The translations under genes and the position numbers were made by a program. Positions 1 to 5,687 of a DNA stretch of 6,310 nt are shown here, one piece after another. The stretch's first letter is position 1; each line of letters opens with the position of its first letter. The DNA is taken from positions 1 to 6,310 of the forward strand of contig DFBK01000032.1 of NCBI GenBank assembly GCA_002366595.1. Direction: 5' to 3'. The notes beneath the pieces are model-generated. The model was not told the origin of the DNA. It was given only the letters and a program-made list of their open reading frames with translations, and did no database searches. The DNA comes from Anaerolineales bacterium UBA3082 (GTDB lineage Bacteria; Chloroflexota; Anaerolineae; UBA7937).

Positions 1-1276
1 TCTCATCTCCTAACCTCCCTAAGGAGTTCCTCACTGGCTCCAGGGAACCTTGGACATCGCCCTTGAGGATGACCAAAAGTTCCTTGACCTTGCCGGCCTG
101 GATCTGAGCGTATATCTCATCCAGACTGAGGCGCGGAAGCCGACGTCCCGCCGCCTCCCTCTCCGCACGCTCCTGCGCCAGGGTTTTCGCCCTCTTCTCA
201 TCGGGCACAACCTTGAAGGTATCCCCGGCCCTGGGGACATCGGAGAGACCCAGAATGGCTACCGGAACGGAAGGGGGGGCCTTCTTCACAGGCTTCCCTT
301 GATAGTCAAACATGGCGCGCACACGGCCGTAGATGCTCCCCACAACTAAATTCTCCCCCACCTTCAAGGTTCCGTTCTGGACCAAGACAGTAGCCATGGG
401 GCCACGACTTCTATCCAGTTTCCCCTCGATCGCCGTCCCCATGGCTGGGCGATGGGGGTTGGCTCTGAGTTCCGAGAGATCTGCCACCAAAAGGATCATC
501 TCTAGAAGTGCATCCAAGCCCTTCTTCTCCTTTGCGGAGACGGGAACGCAGATCACCTCTCCACCCTGCTCCTCAACGGTTAAGCCGAGTTCGGCCAGTT
601 GCCGTTTGACCCTCTCTTGGTCCGCATCTTTCTTATCAATTTTGTTTAGAGCGACGACCATAGGCACTCGGGCGGCCCGAGTGTGATCTATCGCCTCCTT
701 GGTTTGAGGCATCACCCCATCGTCGGCGGCTACCACAAGCACGGCTATGTCGGTAACCTGGGCCCCGCGGGCTCGCATAGCGGTGAACGCCTCATGGCCC
801 GGGGTATCTATGAAGGTTATCTTCCTCCCCTTTTTCTCCACCTGATAGGCGCCTATATGCTGGGTAATCCCCCCTGCCTCGCCGGCTACCACGTTGGTCT
901 GTCTGATGGCATCTAGGAGGGTGGTCTTGCCATGATCCACATGGCCCATCACCGTTACCACCGGGGGGCGAGGTTCCAGATCCTCAGGCGCTTCTTGGGC
1001 GTAGATCTCTCTCAGGGGGACCTCGGTAAGGGGAGCGGGGGGGGCCTCTACTTCCGGGAGAGGAGGCGGGGCCTCCTCCCGCGGTTCGAAACCCATATCA
1101 CTAGCCACGACGGCCGCTGTATCGTAGTCGATAGTCTGATTGATATTGGCCATGATCCCATCGGCGATCAACTCCTTGATCACCTCGATGGGGCTAACCC
1201 CTAACAGCTCTGCTAATTGTCTGACCGTGATGAGATCAGGTATGGTGACAACCTTACGACCCTCCTTTGTTTCCAT
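1..1276 (-). CDS. infB: Translation initiation factor IF-2, N-terminal 425 codons (3' end beyond window)
   Basis: GTPase that brings initiator fMet-tRNA to the 30S subunit and promotes 70S joining. I translated the frame from the ATG at 1276 and it stays open to the left edge. Residues ~17-60 form one IF2_N helical module (TVRQLAELLGVSPIEVIKEL), followed by a Pro/Glu-rich linker. The G domain starts near residue 107: G1 GHVDHGKT (111-118), switch region GEAGGITQHIGAY (132-144, T138), G3 DTPGHEAF (157-164), G4 NKID (211-214), G5 SAK (247-249). The beta-barrel domain follows, and the visible part ends at LLVILKGDVQGSLEPVRNSL, so the C-terminal fMet-tRNA-binding region is off the window. The N-terminal extension is short, about 110 residues before G1. 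It is third in the nusA-rnpM-infB operon, 15 nt after rnpM. A GTG two codons upstream (1280-1282) is an alternative start with better spacing from AGGAG, while GGGGTGA sits close to the ATG. Confidence 0.97.
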   Translation of the reverse strand, partial: METKEGRKVVTIPDLITVRQLAELLGVSPIEVIKELIADGIMANINQTIDYDTAAVVASDMGFEPREEAPPPLPEVEAPPAPLTEVPLREIYAQEAPEDLEPRPPVVTVMGHVDHGKTTLLDAIRQTNVVAGEAGGITQHIGAYQVEKKGRKITFIDTPGHEAFTAMRARGAQVTDIAVLVVAADDGVMPQTKEAIDHTRAARVPMVVALNKIDKKDADQERVKRQLAELGLTVEEQGGEVICVPVSAKEKKGLDALLEMILLVADLSELRANPHRPAMGTAIEGKLDRSRGPMATVLVQNGTLKVGENLVVGSIYGRVRAMFDYQGKPVKKAPPSVPVAILGLSDVPRAGDTFKVVPDEKRAKTLAQERAEREAAGRRLPRLSLDEIYAQIQAGKVKELLVILKGDVQGSLEPVRNSLGRLGDE

Positions 1277-1291
1277 CTTCACCCCCCTCTC

Positions 1292-1600
1292 CTATTCAAA
1301 CGCCTGCTCTGCTTTTCCAGGTTGTTCCTTGGCCAAGGTACGACCATACTCCAGGAGATGTGCCCGTTCCTCAGGGCTAAGGGCAACCTTCAAGGCCCGA
1401 TCCAACCCCCTTTTCTCCAGGGCGGCCTCCCAGCAGGTCTGATCGGGACAAAGATAAGCACCTCGGCCGTTTTTCTTGCCCGTAGGGTCCACCTCCACAC
1501 CTCCAGCAGGAAGGCGCACTATTCGCACTAACGCCCTCTTGGGGCTGATACGGCGGCAACCCACACAGGTCCGCTGGGGAATGTGTCTGGCCCGCTTCAT
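1292..1600 (-). CDS. rnpM: YlxR/RnpM family RNA-binding protein (RNase P modulator)
   Basis: Small basic protein of 102 residues, close to the family's usual 90-100. The family signature is clear: PQRTCVGCR at residues 8-16, a central basic strand region (KRALVRIVRLPAGGVEVDPTGK), and GRGAYLCPDQTCWEAALEKRG at about 45-65. YlxR proteins are RNA-binding. The Bacillus homologue, renamed RnpM, binds the RNA subunit of RNase P and modulates its activity; that is family knowledge, not visible here. The position between nusA and infB is the classical one and supports the call. The ATG follows GGGAGGG with about 5 nt spacing and lies 24 nt after the nusA stop. The last ~25 residues are Glu/Lys-rich and variable. 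The gene is almost certainly cotranscribed with both neighbours, since I see no terminator in either gap. Confidence 0.95.
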   Translation of the reverse strand: MKRARHIPQRTCVGCRRISPKRALVRIVRLPAGGVEVDPTGKKNGRGAYLCPDQTCWEAALEKRGLDRALKVALSPEERAHLLEYGRTLAKEQPGKAEQAFE

Positions 1601-1624
1601 GGCTGCCCTCCCATCTCTGGGGCC

Positions 1625-3379
1625 CTATTCGCTCCCCTCCTCTTCCCCTTCCTCTCCCTCTTCCACTTTCAGATCCAGGTCGTAATCATGCTCACCCTGC
1701 TCCCAGAGCCCGACCTCCTTCTGCCAATCGTCACGAAGTCGACTAGGCTTACGTAACTTTCGAGCGACCACCTCGCCCAACCTCTCATCGTAAACCAGGT
1801 CCCGCTTGGGCCTCTTTTTCCTTTCGGCGAATATGAGTTTCTCCTCCTCCCGCTCTTCTTCCTCCTCCAGAGGCACCTCTTCAGGAACCATCTCGATTTC
1901 CGCCGGTTTAACTTCTTCGAGTGCAACCTCCGCCTCTACGGGAACAACCTCCCCAGCCCCTGCTTCTGCCGGCGTAACCTCTTCAGGCACCGCCTCCTCA
2001 GCCTCCAACACCACTTCTTCAAGGGCAGGCGCTGGCACGGCCTCCTCAACAACAGCCGGGTAGAGGTTTGCCATCTTCAGCCTCTCCTCTATCTCCTCCA
2101 GAGATTTGGGGCCCAACCCGGGGATAGCCAAGATCTCCTCCTCACCCTTTTCCAGCCGCTCTAAGAGCCTACCCACCTGGGTCACTCCCGCCTGCTCCAA
2201 GGCGTTTTGGAACCGTGTGGAGAGGCCTAAAACCTGGATAGGGGTCTCTTCGGTGATCTCTCCCGGCTCCAGTTCACCCTTAGCCAAGGCCTCGGCTAGG
2301 CGGGCCGTCTCCTCCGCGGCTAATCGAGCGGCTCTCTCCACCGCCTCAGCGGGGCTCATAATGTCGATCCGCCAGCCGGTCAACTTGGCGGCCAAACGGG
2401 CGTTCTGCCCCTCCCGGCCGATGGCTAAGGATAACTGTTTTTCCGGAACCACCACGATAGCCGTCTTCCCCATCTCTCTGTCTTCCACCAATTCCACGCC
2501 TACCGGCCGCGCCGGACTCAACGCTTTAGCGATAAACTCCTTGGGGTCAGGCCTCCACTCCACGATATCTATCTTCTCTCCGCCCAACTCGTTGACGATA
2601 GACTGGATCCTCACCCCGCGCATCCCCACACAAGCCCCCACCGGGTCCACCCCTGGCTGTAGAGCGACCACGGCTACCTTGGAACGGGAACCGGGTTCGC
2701 GGGCGATGGCCTTTATCTCCACCGTCCCGTTATATATCTCGGGCACCTCCACCTCCAAGAGGCGACGGAGCATAGCCCAATGGGTGCGGGAGACGATGAT
2801 TTGAGGGCCACGGCTGGTCTTAGTTACACTCAACACGTAGACTCGTAACCTTTGCCTAGGGCGGTATCTCTCGTTCGGCACCTGCTCGCTACGAGGCAGG
2901 ATAGCCTCCGCTTTCCCCAGGCTCAAGATAATAGCCTGGGCATTGATGCTTTGCACCATCCCATTCAGTATCTCCCCCTCCTTATCAGCAAAGGCTTCAT
3001 ACAAGGCATCCCTTTCCGCTTCCCGGATCCTTTGCAGTATCACCTGTTTGGCCGTCTGGGCTCCTATCCGGCCGAAGTTCGAAGGGGTCGTCTCCACCAA
3101 GACCGTCTCCCCCGGGGCTGCCTCTTCCACCACTTCTTTGGCCTCAGCCAGGGAGATCTGCGAACGGTTGTCTTCTACCTCCTCGACGACCTCTTTCTCG
3201 GTGAAGATCCTCACCTGTCCAGAGTCAGGCTCGATCTTAGCGGTGACATTGGCGAGGCCGCCAAAGTCCCGTTTATAGGCCGAGACCAAAGCCTGCTCCA
3301 CGAGTTCCAATACCACCTCTTCGGAGAGGCCTCGTTCGGCGCAGAGTTGGTTGATGGCTCTAATAAAGTCGCTCTTCAT
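1625..3379 (-). CDS. nusA: Transcription termination/antitermination factor NusA, with extended acidic C-terminus
   Basis: NusA binds RNA polymerase near the RNA exit channel and modulates pausing, intrinsic termination and antitermination. The 584 residues show the expected order: NusA_N (about 1-125), S1 domain (about 135-200, ending IIVSRTH), KH1 (about 225-290, with PGVDPVGACVGMRGVRIQSI at 242-261 and EKIDIVEW), and KH2 (about 300-345, with AIGREGQNARLAAKLTGW at 319-336). Residues ~381-436 form a helix-hairpin-helix module resembling the RNA polymerase alpha C-terminal domain (LGLSTRFQNALEQAG, IPGLGPKSLEEIEERL). Then comes a ~75-residue Glu/Val/Ala/Pro-rich stretch, a basic island (about 519-547, KKRPKR and ARKLRKPSR), and an acidic tail ending EEGEEGEEEGSE. 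The usual length without such a tail is about 350-500. The ATG follows GGAGAG (3387-3392) with 7 nt spacing. It is the first gene of the operon; rimP is not present upstream. Confidence 0.98.
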   Translation of the reverse strand: MKSDFIRAINQLCAERGLSEEVVLELVEQALVSAYKRDFGGLANVTAKIEPDSGQVRIFTEKEVVEEVEDNRSQISLAEAKEVVEEAAPGETVLVETTPSNFGRIGAQTAKQVILQRIREAERDALYEAFADKEGEILNGMVQSINAQAIILSLGKAEAILPRSEQVPNERYRPRQRLRVYVLSVTKTSRGPQIIVSRTHWAMLRRLLEVEVPEIYNGTVEIKAIAREPGSRSKVAVVALQPGVDPVGACVGMRGVRIQSIVNELGGEKIDIVEWRPDPKEFIAKALSPARPVGVELVEDREMGKTAIVVVPEKQLSLAIGREGQNARLAAKLTGWRIDIMSPAEAVERAARLAAEETARLAEALAKGELEPGEITEETPIQVLGLSTRFQNALEQAGVTQVGRLLERLEKGEEEILAIPGLGPKSLEEIEERLKMANLYPAVVEEAVPAPALEEVVLEAEEAVPEEVTPAEAGAGEVVPVEAEVALEEVKPAEIEMVPEEVPLEEEEEREEEKLIFAERKKRPKRDLVYDERLGEVVARKLRKPSRLRDDWQKEVGLWEQGEHDYDLDLKVEEGEEGEEEGSE

Positions 3380-3421
3380 CTAGCCACTCTCCATACCACT
3401 GATTCAGGTCCGCCATAAGAA

Positions 3422-3446
3422 GAAAAGTGGGAGTTTCCCACTTTTC
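3422..3446 (-). terminator. Terminator-like hairpin in the nusA leader (possible attenuator)
   Basis: On the minus strand, GAAAAGTGGGA (3446-3436) and TCCCACTTTTC (3432-3422) form a perfect 11-bp stem around the 3-nt loop AAC. The 3' arm runs on into TTCTTAT, giving the A-tract/stem/U-tract layout of an intrinsic terminator. It lies about 12 nt after the predicted transcription start and 43 nt before the nusA ATG, so any transcript from the nusA promoter must pass through it. The near-symmetric A/T tracts mean it could also act weakly on the plus strand, but no plus-strand gene reads into it. Function as an attenuator is inference. NusA is known to stimulate such terminators. Confidence 0.7.
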
Positions 3447-3464
3447 ATAGAAGCGGCTAATTCT

Positions 3465-3493
3465 ATTATATCACCTTTTTACGCTCCGTGCAA
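3465..3493 (-). promoter_or_regulatory. Sigma-70-type promoter of the nusA-rnpM-infB operon
   Basis: On the minus strand the -10 box is a perfect TATAAT (3470-3465). Exactly 17 nt upstream is TTGCAC (3493-3488), a weak -35 matching TTGACA at the first three positions. Predicted start is the A near 3458, giving a leader of about 79 nt that contains the hairpin at 3422-3446. The -35 box begins 1 nt after the stop codon of the proS remnant, so the promoter occupies the old proS-nusA gap. Confidence 0.75.
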
Positions 3494-3494
3494 G

Positions 3495-3693
3495 TTAAAC
3501 CCTATACATATCATCGAGCAAGCGGTAAAGAGGGGACAACTCTACGACTCTTGGACCCTCCTCGTCCCGGCGCTTAACCTCCACCCCCCACCTCTAAGGT
3601 TCTTCTGCTCACCGTTAACCGAAAGGGCAGACCTATGAGATCCGCATCGTTGAACTTCACCCCTGGGCTCTCCTCCCGATCGTCATATAACAC
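3495..3693 (-). pseudogene. proS: 3' remnant of prolyl-tRNA synthetase gene, 5'-truncated and frameshifted
   Basis: Minus-strand translation from 3693 gives VLYDDREESPGVKFNDADLI continuing GLPFRLTVSRRTLEV. This is the end of the anticodon-binding domain of bacterial-type ProRS (family pattern VLYDDR.ERPGVKF.DADLIGIP.R). Reading then hits a stop in its own frame shortly after a run of six G (plus-strand C6 at 3584-3589). Removing one G restores an open frame, GVEVKRRDEEGPRVVELSPL followed by YRLLDDMYRV and a TAA at 3497-3495. That is the expected ProRS C-terminus. Homology stops abruptly upstream of VLYDDR, where the sequence turns G-rich and reaches the stop of the TIM-barrel gene only 33 nt away. 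The catalytic core is therefore missing. An intact proS should lie elsewhere in the genome. The call rests on recognising the family, not on a search. Confidence 0.85.
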
Positions 3694-3726
3694 GAGCCAA
3701 AGGAAGCCAACCCCTCCCCTCCCTCA

Positions 3727-4626
3727 CTAGAGACACCCGGTCTTCTCTAGATGTCTCCACCCAGCCACGATCTCCTCTGGCGAATAAGAGTAATTGAACT
3801 CAAAGACGCGCAGGGCCTCGGTGGGGATATAGGGAGCCAGAGCCCCGAACCCTAGCTCCCCTTGGCCGGGGATGCCGTGATCGCGGAGGCCAACTATGTC
3901 ATGGAGATGAACCCCCAGCATCCGCTCCCCATAGGCGCGGAGCCACTCCTCCTGGGGGGTGAAACCCAGATTCTCCAGAGCCCGGGCATGGCCGGTATCG
4001 TGCCAGTGGTAGAGGACAGGATCGAGGTTCAATAACCTCCCCATCTCCTCATAGTTGGGGATCTCGAGATAGTAGTATCTATTCTCCAGGCCGATTTTGA
4101 CCCCTTTTAGACGGGCGCATTTGGCGATCTCGGCCAGGCTCCTGGTCACCGCTTCCAGGTGGGCTTCTTTCTTTAGAGCACGGGCCTCTTTTAGCCCTTC
4201 CATCAGGGCTCGGTATCGGGGCCTTCCTTTCTTCCCCTGCCGGAAAGCCTCCCTCACTTCCCGCTCCAATTTCCAGTCTGCATTCACTCGGCCCAGATGG
4301 AGAACTACGGAGGAGGCTCCCAGATAGGCCGCCAACTCTACACTCCTCTGAACCATAGAGACCGCTTCTTTCCGTCTCTCCTCATCCAACGAGGAAGGGA
4401 GGAGATCTTTTCGGGTCTGGGCGACTAGATCGATGGTCTGGGGACAAGGAGCATGGAGGCTAGCGACCTCGTATTCGCCCGGGGATATGCCTTCTAGCAT
4501 GGCCTCCGTCACCTGGTGGTTCAACTCGTACCGCTTAAAACCCATCTCTCTGGCGGCGGCGAAAAAGTCAATCAGATGAGTGAAGCGGCCCTGAGCCCAC
4601 ATGGTCGAAAGTATAGGTTCGGGCAA
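3727..4626 (-). CDS. Xylose isomerase-like TIM-barrel protein (AP endonuclease 2 / sugar phosphate isomerase-epimerase superfamily), substrate unknown
   Basis: About 299 residues from the TTG at 4626, a usual length for the family. Metal-site motifs of this superfamily appear in order: SLHAP (H58), VVLHLG (H110), IGLENR (E181), HDTGHA (D210, H213, like DTxHA of endonuclease IV), GVHLHDI (H240), RDHGIPGQGELGF (D249, H250) and VFEFN (E276). A divalent-metal site is therefore likely intact. Between H110 and E181 lies a highly charged helical insertion (about residues 115-160, rich in Arg/Lys/Glu). Members range from sugar isomerases to DNA repair endonuclease IV, and nothing here fixes the substrate. 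Start choice: GGAGGGGGAGG (4642-4632) sits 5 nt before the TTG and is a strong Shine-Dalgarno. An in-frame GTG at 4644 has none, and an ATG at 4602 would trim the first strand. The gene appears to be monocistronic. Its 3' end abuts the proS remnant. Confidence 0.85.
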   Translation of the reverse strand: MPEPILSTMWAQGRFTHLIDFFAAAREMGFKRYELNHQVTEAMLEGISPGEYEVASLHAPCPQTIDLVAQTRKDLLPSSLDEERRKEAVSMVQRSVELAAYLGASSVVLHLGRVNADWKLEREVREAFRQGKKGRPRYRALMEGLKEARALKKEAHLEAVTRSLAEIAKCARLKGVKIGLENRYYYLEIPNYEEMGRLLNLDPVLYHWHDTGHARALENLGFTPQEEWLRAYGERMLGVHLHDIVGLRDHGIPGQGELGFGALAPYIPTEALRVFEFNYSYSPEEIVAGWRHLEKTGCL

Positions 4627-4631
4627 GGCAA

Positions 4632-4642
4632 CCTCCCCCTCC
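4632..4642 (-). promoter_or_regulatory. Shine-Dalgarno sequence that favours a TTG start for the TIM-barrel gene
   Basis: Minus-strand GGAGGGGGAGG contains two overlapping GGAGG-like cores, and its last G is 5 nt from the TTG at 4626-4624. If translation began at the longer in-frame GTG (4644), this purine run would be coding and that start would have no ribosome site of its own. Confidence 0.55.
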
Positions 4643-4644
4643 AC

Positions 4645-4674
4645 TTGACGAAGAGAGCGCTAAAGGTATAGAAT
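4645..4674 (+). promoter_or_regulatory. Probable sigma-70-type promoter of the MBL-fold hydrolase gene
   Basis: Plus-strand TTGACG (4645-4650, 5 of 6 to consensus) is followed after 18 nt by TAGAAT (4669-4674, 5 of 6). TATAGA at 4667 with 16 nt spacing is the alternative. The predicted start is near 4681, leaving a leader of about 24 nt with AAGGG (4693-4697) 7 nt before the ATG. The promoter lies in the 78-nt divergent gap and its -35 box nearly touches the start region of the TIM-barrel gene. Confidence 0.55.
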
Positions 4675-4704
4675 CATCCCCGCAATGAGGAAAAGGGCAT
4701 TTCC

Positions 4705-5322
4705 ATGTTAGTTAAAGGCCTCGTCGTAGGTCCCTTACAGGTCAACTGTTATCTCGTAGGTTGCGAAGAGGCTAAGGAGGGAATCGTCATCGACCCCGGC
4801 GGCGACGCCCCGGCGATCCTCTCCCAGATCCACGCCTTGGGGCTGAATATCGCCTATATCGTCAACACCCATGGCCACATCGACCATGTGACGGCTAATA
4901 GGTCGGTCAAGGAGGCTACCTGCGCCCCCATAGCCATCCATCGCCTCGATGCCCCCTGGCTTACCAGCCCTCAAGGCGGCTTAGCCCTACTCCTGGGGGC
5001 CACCCCAGGCCCTCCAGCGGATATCCTCCTGCAGGAGGGAGACGAAGTAGGGTTCGGCAACATCAGTTTGAAGGTTCTCCATACCCCTGGCCATACCTCG
5101 GGTGGCATCTCCCTCCTGGGCGAGGGGGTCATCTTCACCGGAGATGCCCTCTTCAACATGGGCATCGGCCGCACCGACCTCCCCGGAGGCGATTTCAAGA
5201 CCCTTGTAGAGAGCATAAGAAGTAAACTCTTCACCCTCCCCGAGGAGACAGTGGTCTACCCCGGCCATGGCCCCGCAACCACCATAGGTCGGGAGAAGAG
5301 GACCAACCCCTTCGTCCCTTAG
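4705..5322 (+). CDS. Metallo-beta-lactamase-fold hydrolase, glyoxalase II-like (hydroxyacylglutathione hydrolase family)
   Basis: A 205-residue cytoplasmic protein with no signal peptide or membrane segment. The dinuclear metal motifs are all present: THGHIDH (55-61, the HxHxDH signature), TPGHTSG (H130), FTGDALF (D147) and YPGHGP (H188). The N-terminal strands (VVGPLQVNCYLVG, GIVIDPGGD) and the closing TTIGREKRTNPFV are typical of the short bacterial glyoxalase II-like group (YcbL/YqgX type). These proteins lack the long C-terminal substrate domain of classical glyoxalase II. The family hydrolyses thioesters such as S-D-lactoylglutathione, but many members have unknown substrates, and in a lineage without glutathione another thiol would be expected. 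The ATG is preceded by AAGGG. The gene is divergent from the TIM-barrel gene; no clear intrinsic terminator follows. Confidence 0.93.
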   Translation: MLVKGLVVGPLQVNCYLVGCEEAKEGIVIDPGGDAPAILSQIHALGLNIAYIVNTHGHIDHVTANRSVKEATCAPIAIHRLDAPWLTSPQGGLALLLGATPGPPADILLQEGDEVGFGNISLKVLHTPGHTSGGISLLGEGVIFTGDALFNMGIGRTDLPGGDFKTLVESIRSKLFTLPEETVVYPGHGPATTIGREKRTNPFVP

Positions 5323-5636
5323 AATATACCATATGCCGTCCCTCTTGACCAGCTCTTAATCTTCAGTGATCGCGGCATCCCTTCTTACCCCCCGTGGAGG
5401 CCGCAAGATGAGGAAAAAGGAAAGGGAACGGGCTCCCTTCAGCGGAGGGGCTTAGATTAAAGACTGACGATCCAAAATGTAGGCCTCAGCCTGGCAGTAT
5501 GGTCCCTGGGCCTCATTGGGGGCGCATTGAATCTCACCCCTCTCTCGCTCAGGCCGCTATCTTCGTGGGCCTCATCGCCTACTTCAGGAGCCACAAAGCA
5601 AGAACTCTACCCCTGTGCACCGCTTCACCGAGAGCA
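5323..5636. other. Stretch without a convincing gene; possible remnants of a small membrane protein
   Basis: No ORF here resembles a known family. Three plus-strand pieces look as if they could belong to one decayed small gene. First, a GTGGAGG ribosome-site-like sequence is followed 7 nt later by an ATG at 5408 encoding MRKKERERAPFSGGA and a TAG at 5453-5455. Second, a hydrophobic frame at 5479-5547 reads VGLSLAVWSLGLIGGALNLT. Third, after a shift to another frame at about 5547, AQAAIFVGLIAYFRSHKART follows. Together they would make a positively charged N-terminus plus two membrane helices, but stops and a frameshift separate them. This may be chance. No terminator, tRNA or repeat was seen in this stretch. 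Confidence 0.25.
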
Positions 5637-5665
5637 TTGTCAAAGGCCTTGTCTCGTGCTATACT
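5637..5665 (+). promoter_or_regulatory. Sigma-70-type promoter of the M20 peptidase gene
   Basis: TTGTCA (5637-5642, 5 of 6 to consensus), a 17-nt spacer, then TATACT (5660-5665, 5 of 6). The predicted start near 5672 leaves a leader of about 16 nt, just enough to contain the ribosome site. This argues that the peptidase is transcribed separately from the hydrolase upstream. Confidence 0.7.
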
Positions 5666-5675
5666 GGGGATGATG

Positions 5676-5683
5676 AAAGGAGG
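5676..5683 (+). promoter_or_regulatory. Shine-Dalgarno sequence fixing the M20 peptidase start
   Basis: AAAGGAGG is a full anti-SD match 4 nt before the ATG at 5688. The peptidase frame is open further upstream, to an in-frame ATG at 5499, but that start has no ribosome site and would put the promoter inside the gene. 5688 is therefore the start. Confidence 0.8.
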
Positions 5684-5687
5684 CGCT

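Noticed and set aside
2106..2804. Long plus-strand ORF of 232 codons opposite nusA, and other long plus-strand ORFs opposite infB and nusA
   Set aside because: They lie wholly antisense to strongly conserved genes, have Ser/Pro/Arg-rich low-complexity translations, and show no recognisable domain. They are shadows produced by high-GC codon bias.
3360..3416. 18-codon minus-strand ORF (MADLNQWYGEWLDEERLY) overlapping the nusA start
   Set aside because: Its ATG follows a pyrimidine-rich tract with no ribosome site, and the overlap contains the real nusA Shine-Dalgarno sequence. Translational coupling is possible, but nothing positive supports it.
3405..3448. Short leader ORF inside the nusA hairpin on the minus strand (ATG at 3448, MKSGKLPLFFLWRT then TGA)
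   Set aside because: No Shine-Dalgarno sequence before it, no run of a regulatory amino acid, and the sequence is largely dictated by the inverted repeat. Probably chance.
3700..3726. G-rich minus-strand run (GGGAGGGGAGGGG) after the TIM-barrel stop, considered as a G-quadruplex or recombination site
   Set aside because: Only three G-runs of three or more plus a GG, no inverted repeat, and G-rich tracts are common in this DNA. It is noted only because it marks the proS breakpoint.
5323..5400. Terminator after the MBL hydrolase
   Set aside because: The only complementary pieces (ATGCCG near 5333 and CGGCAT near 5372) are far apart and are not followed by a T run.
5499..5687. Upstream in-frame extension of the M20 peptidase to an ATG at 5499
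   Set aside because: The extension has no ribosome site, shows no family resemblance and contains the promoter. AAAGGAGG fixes the start at 5688.
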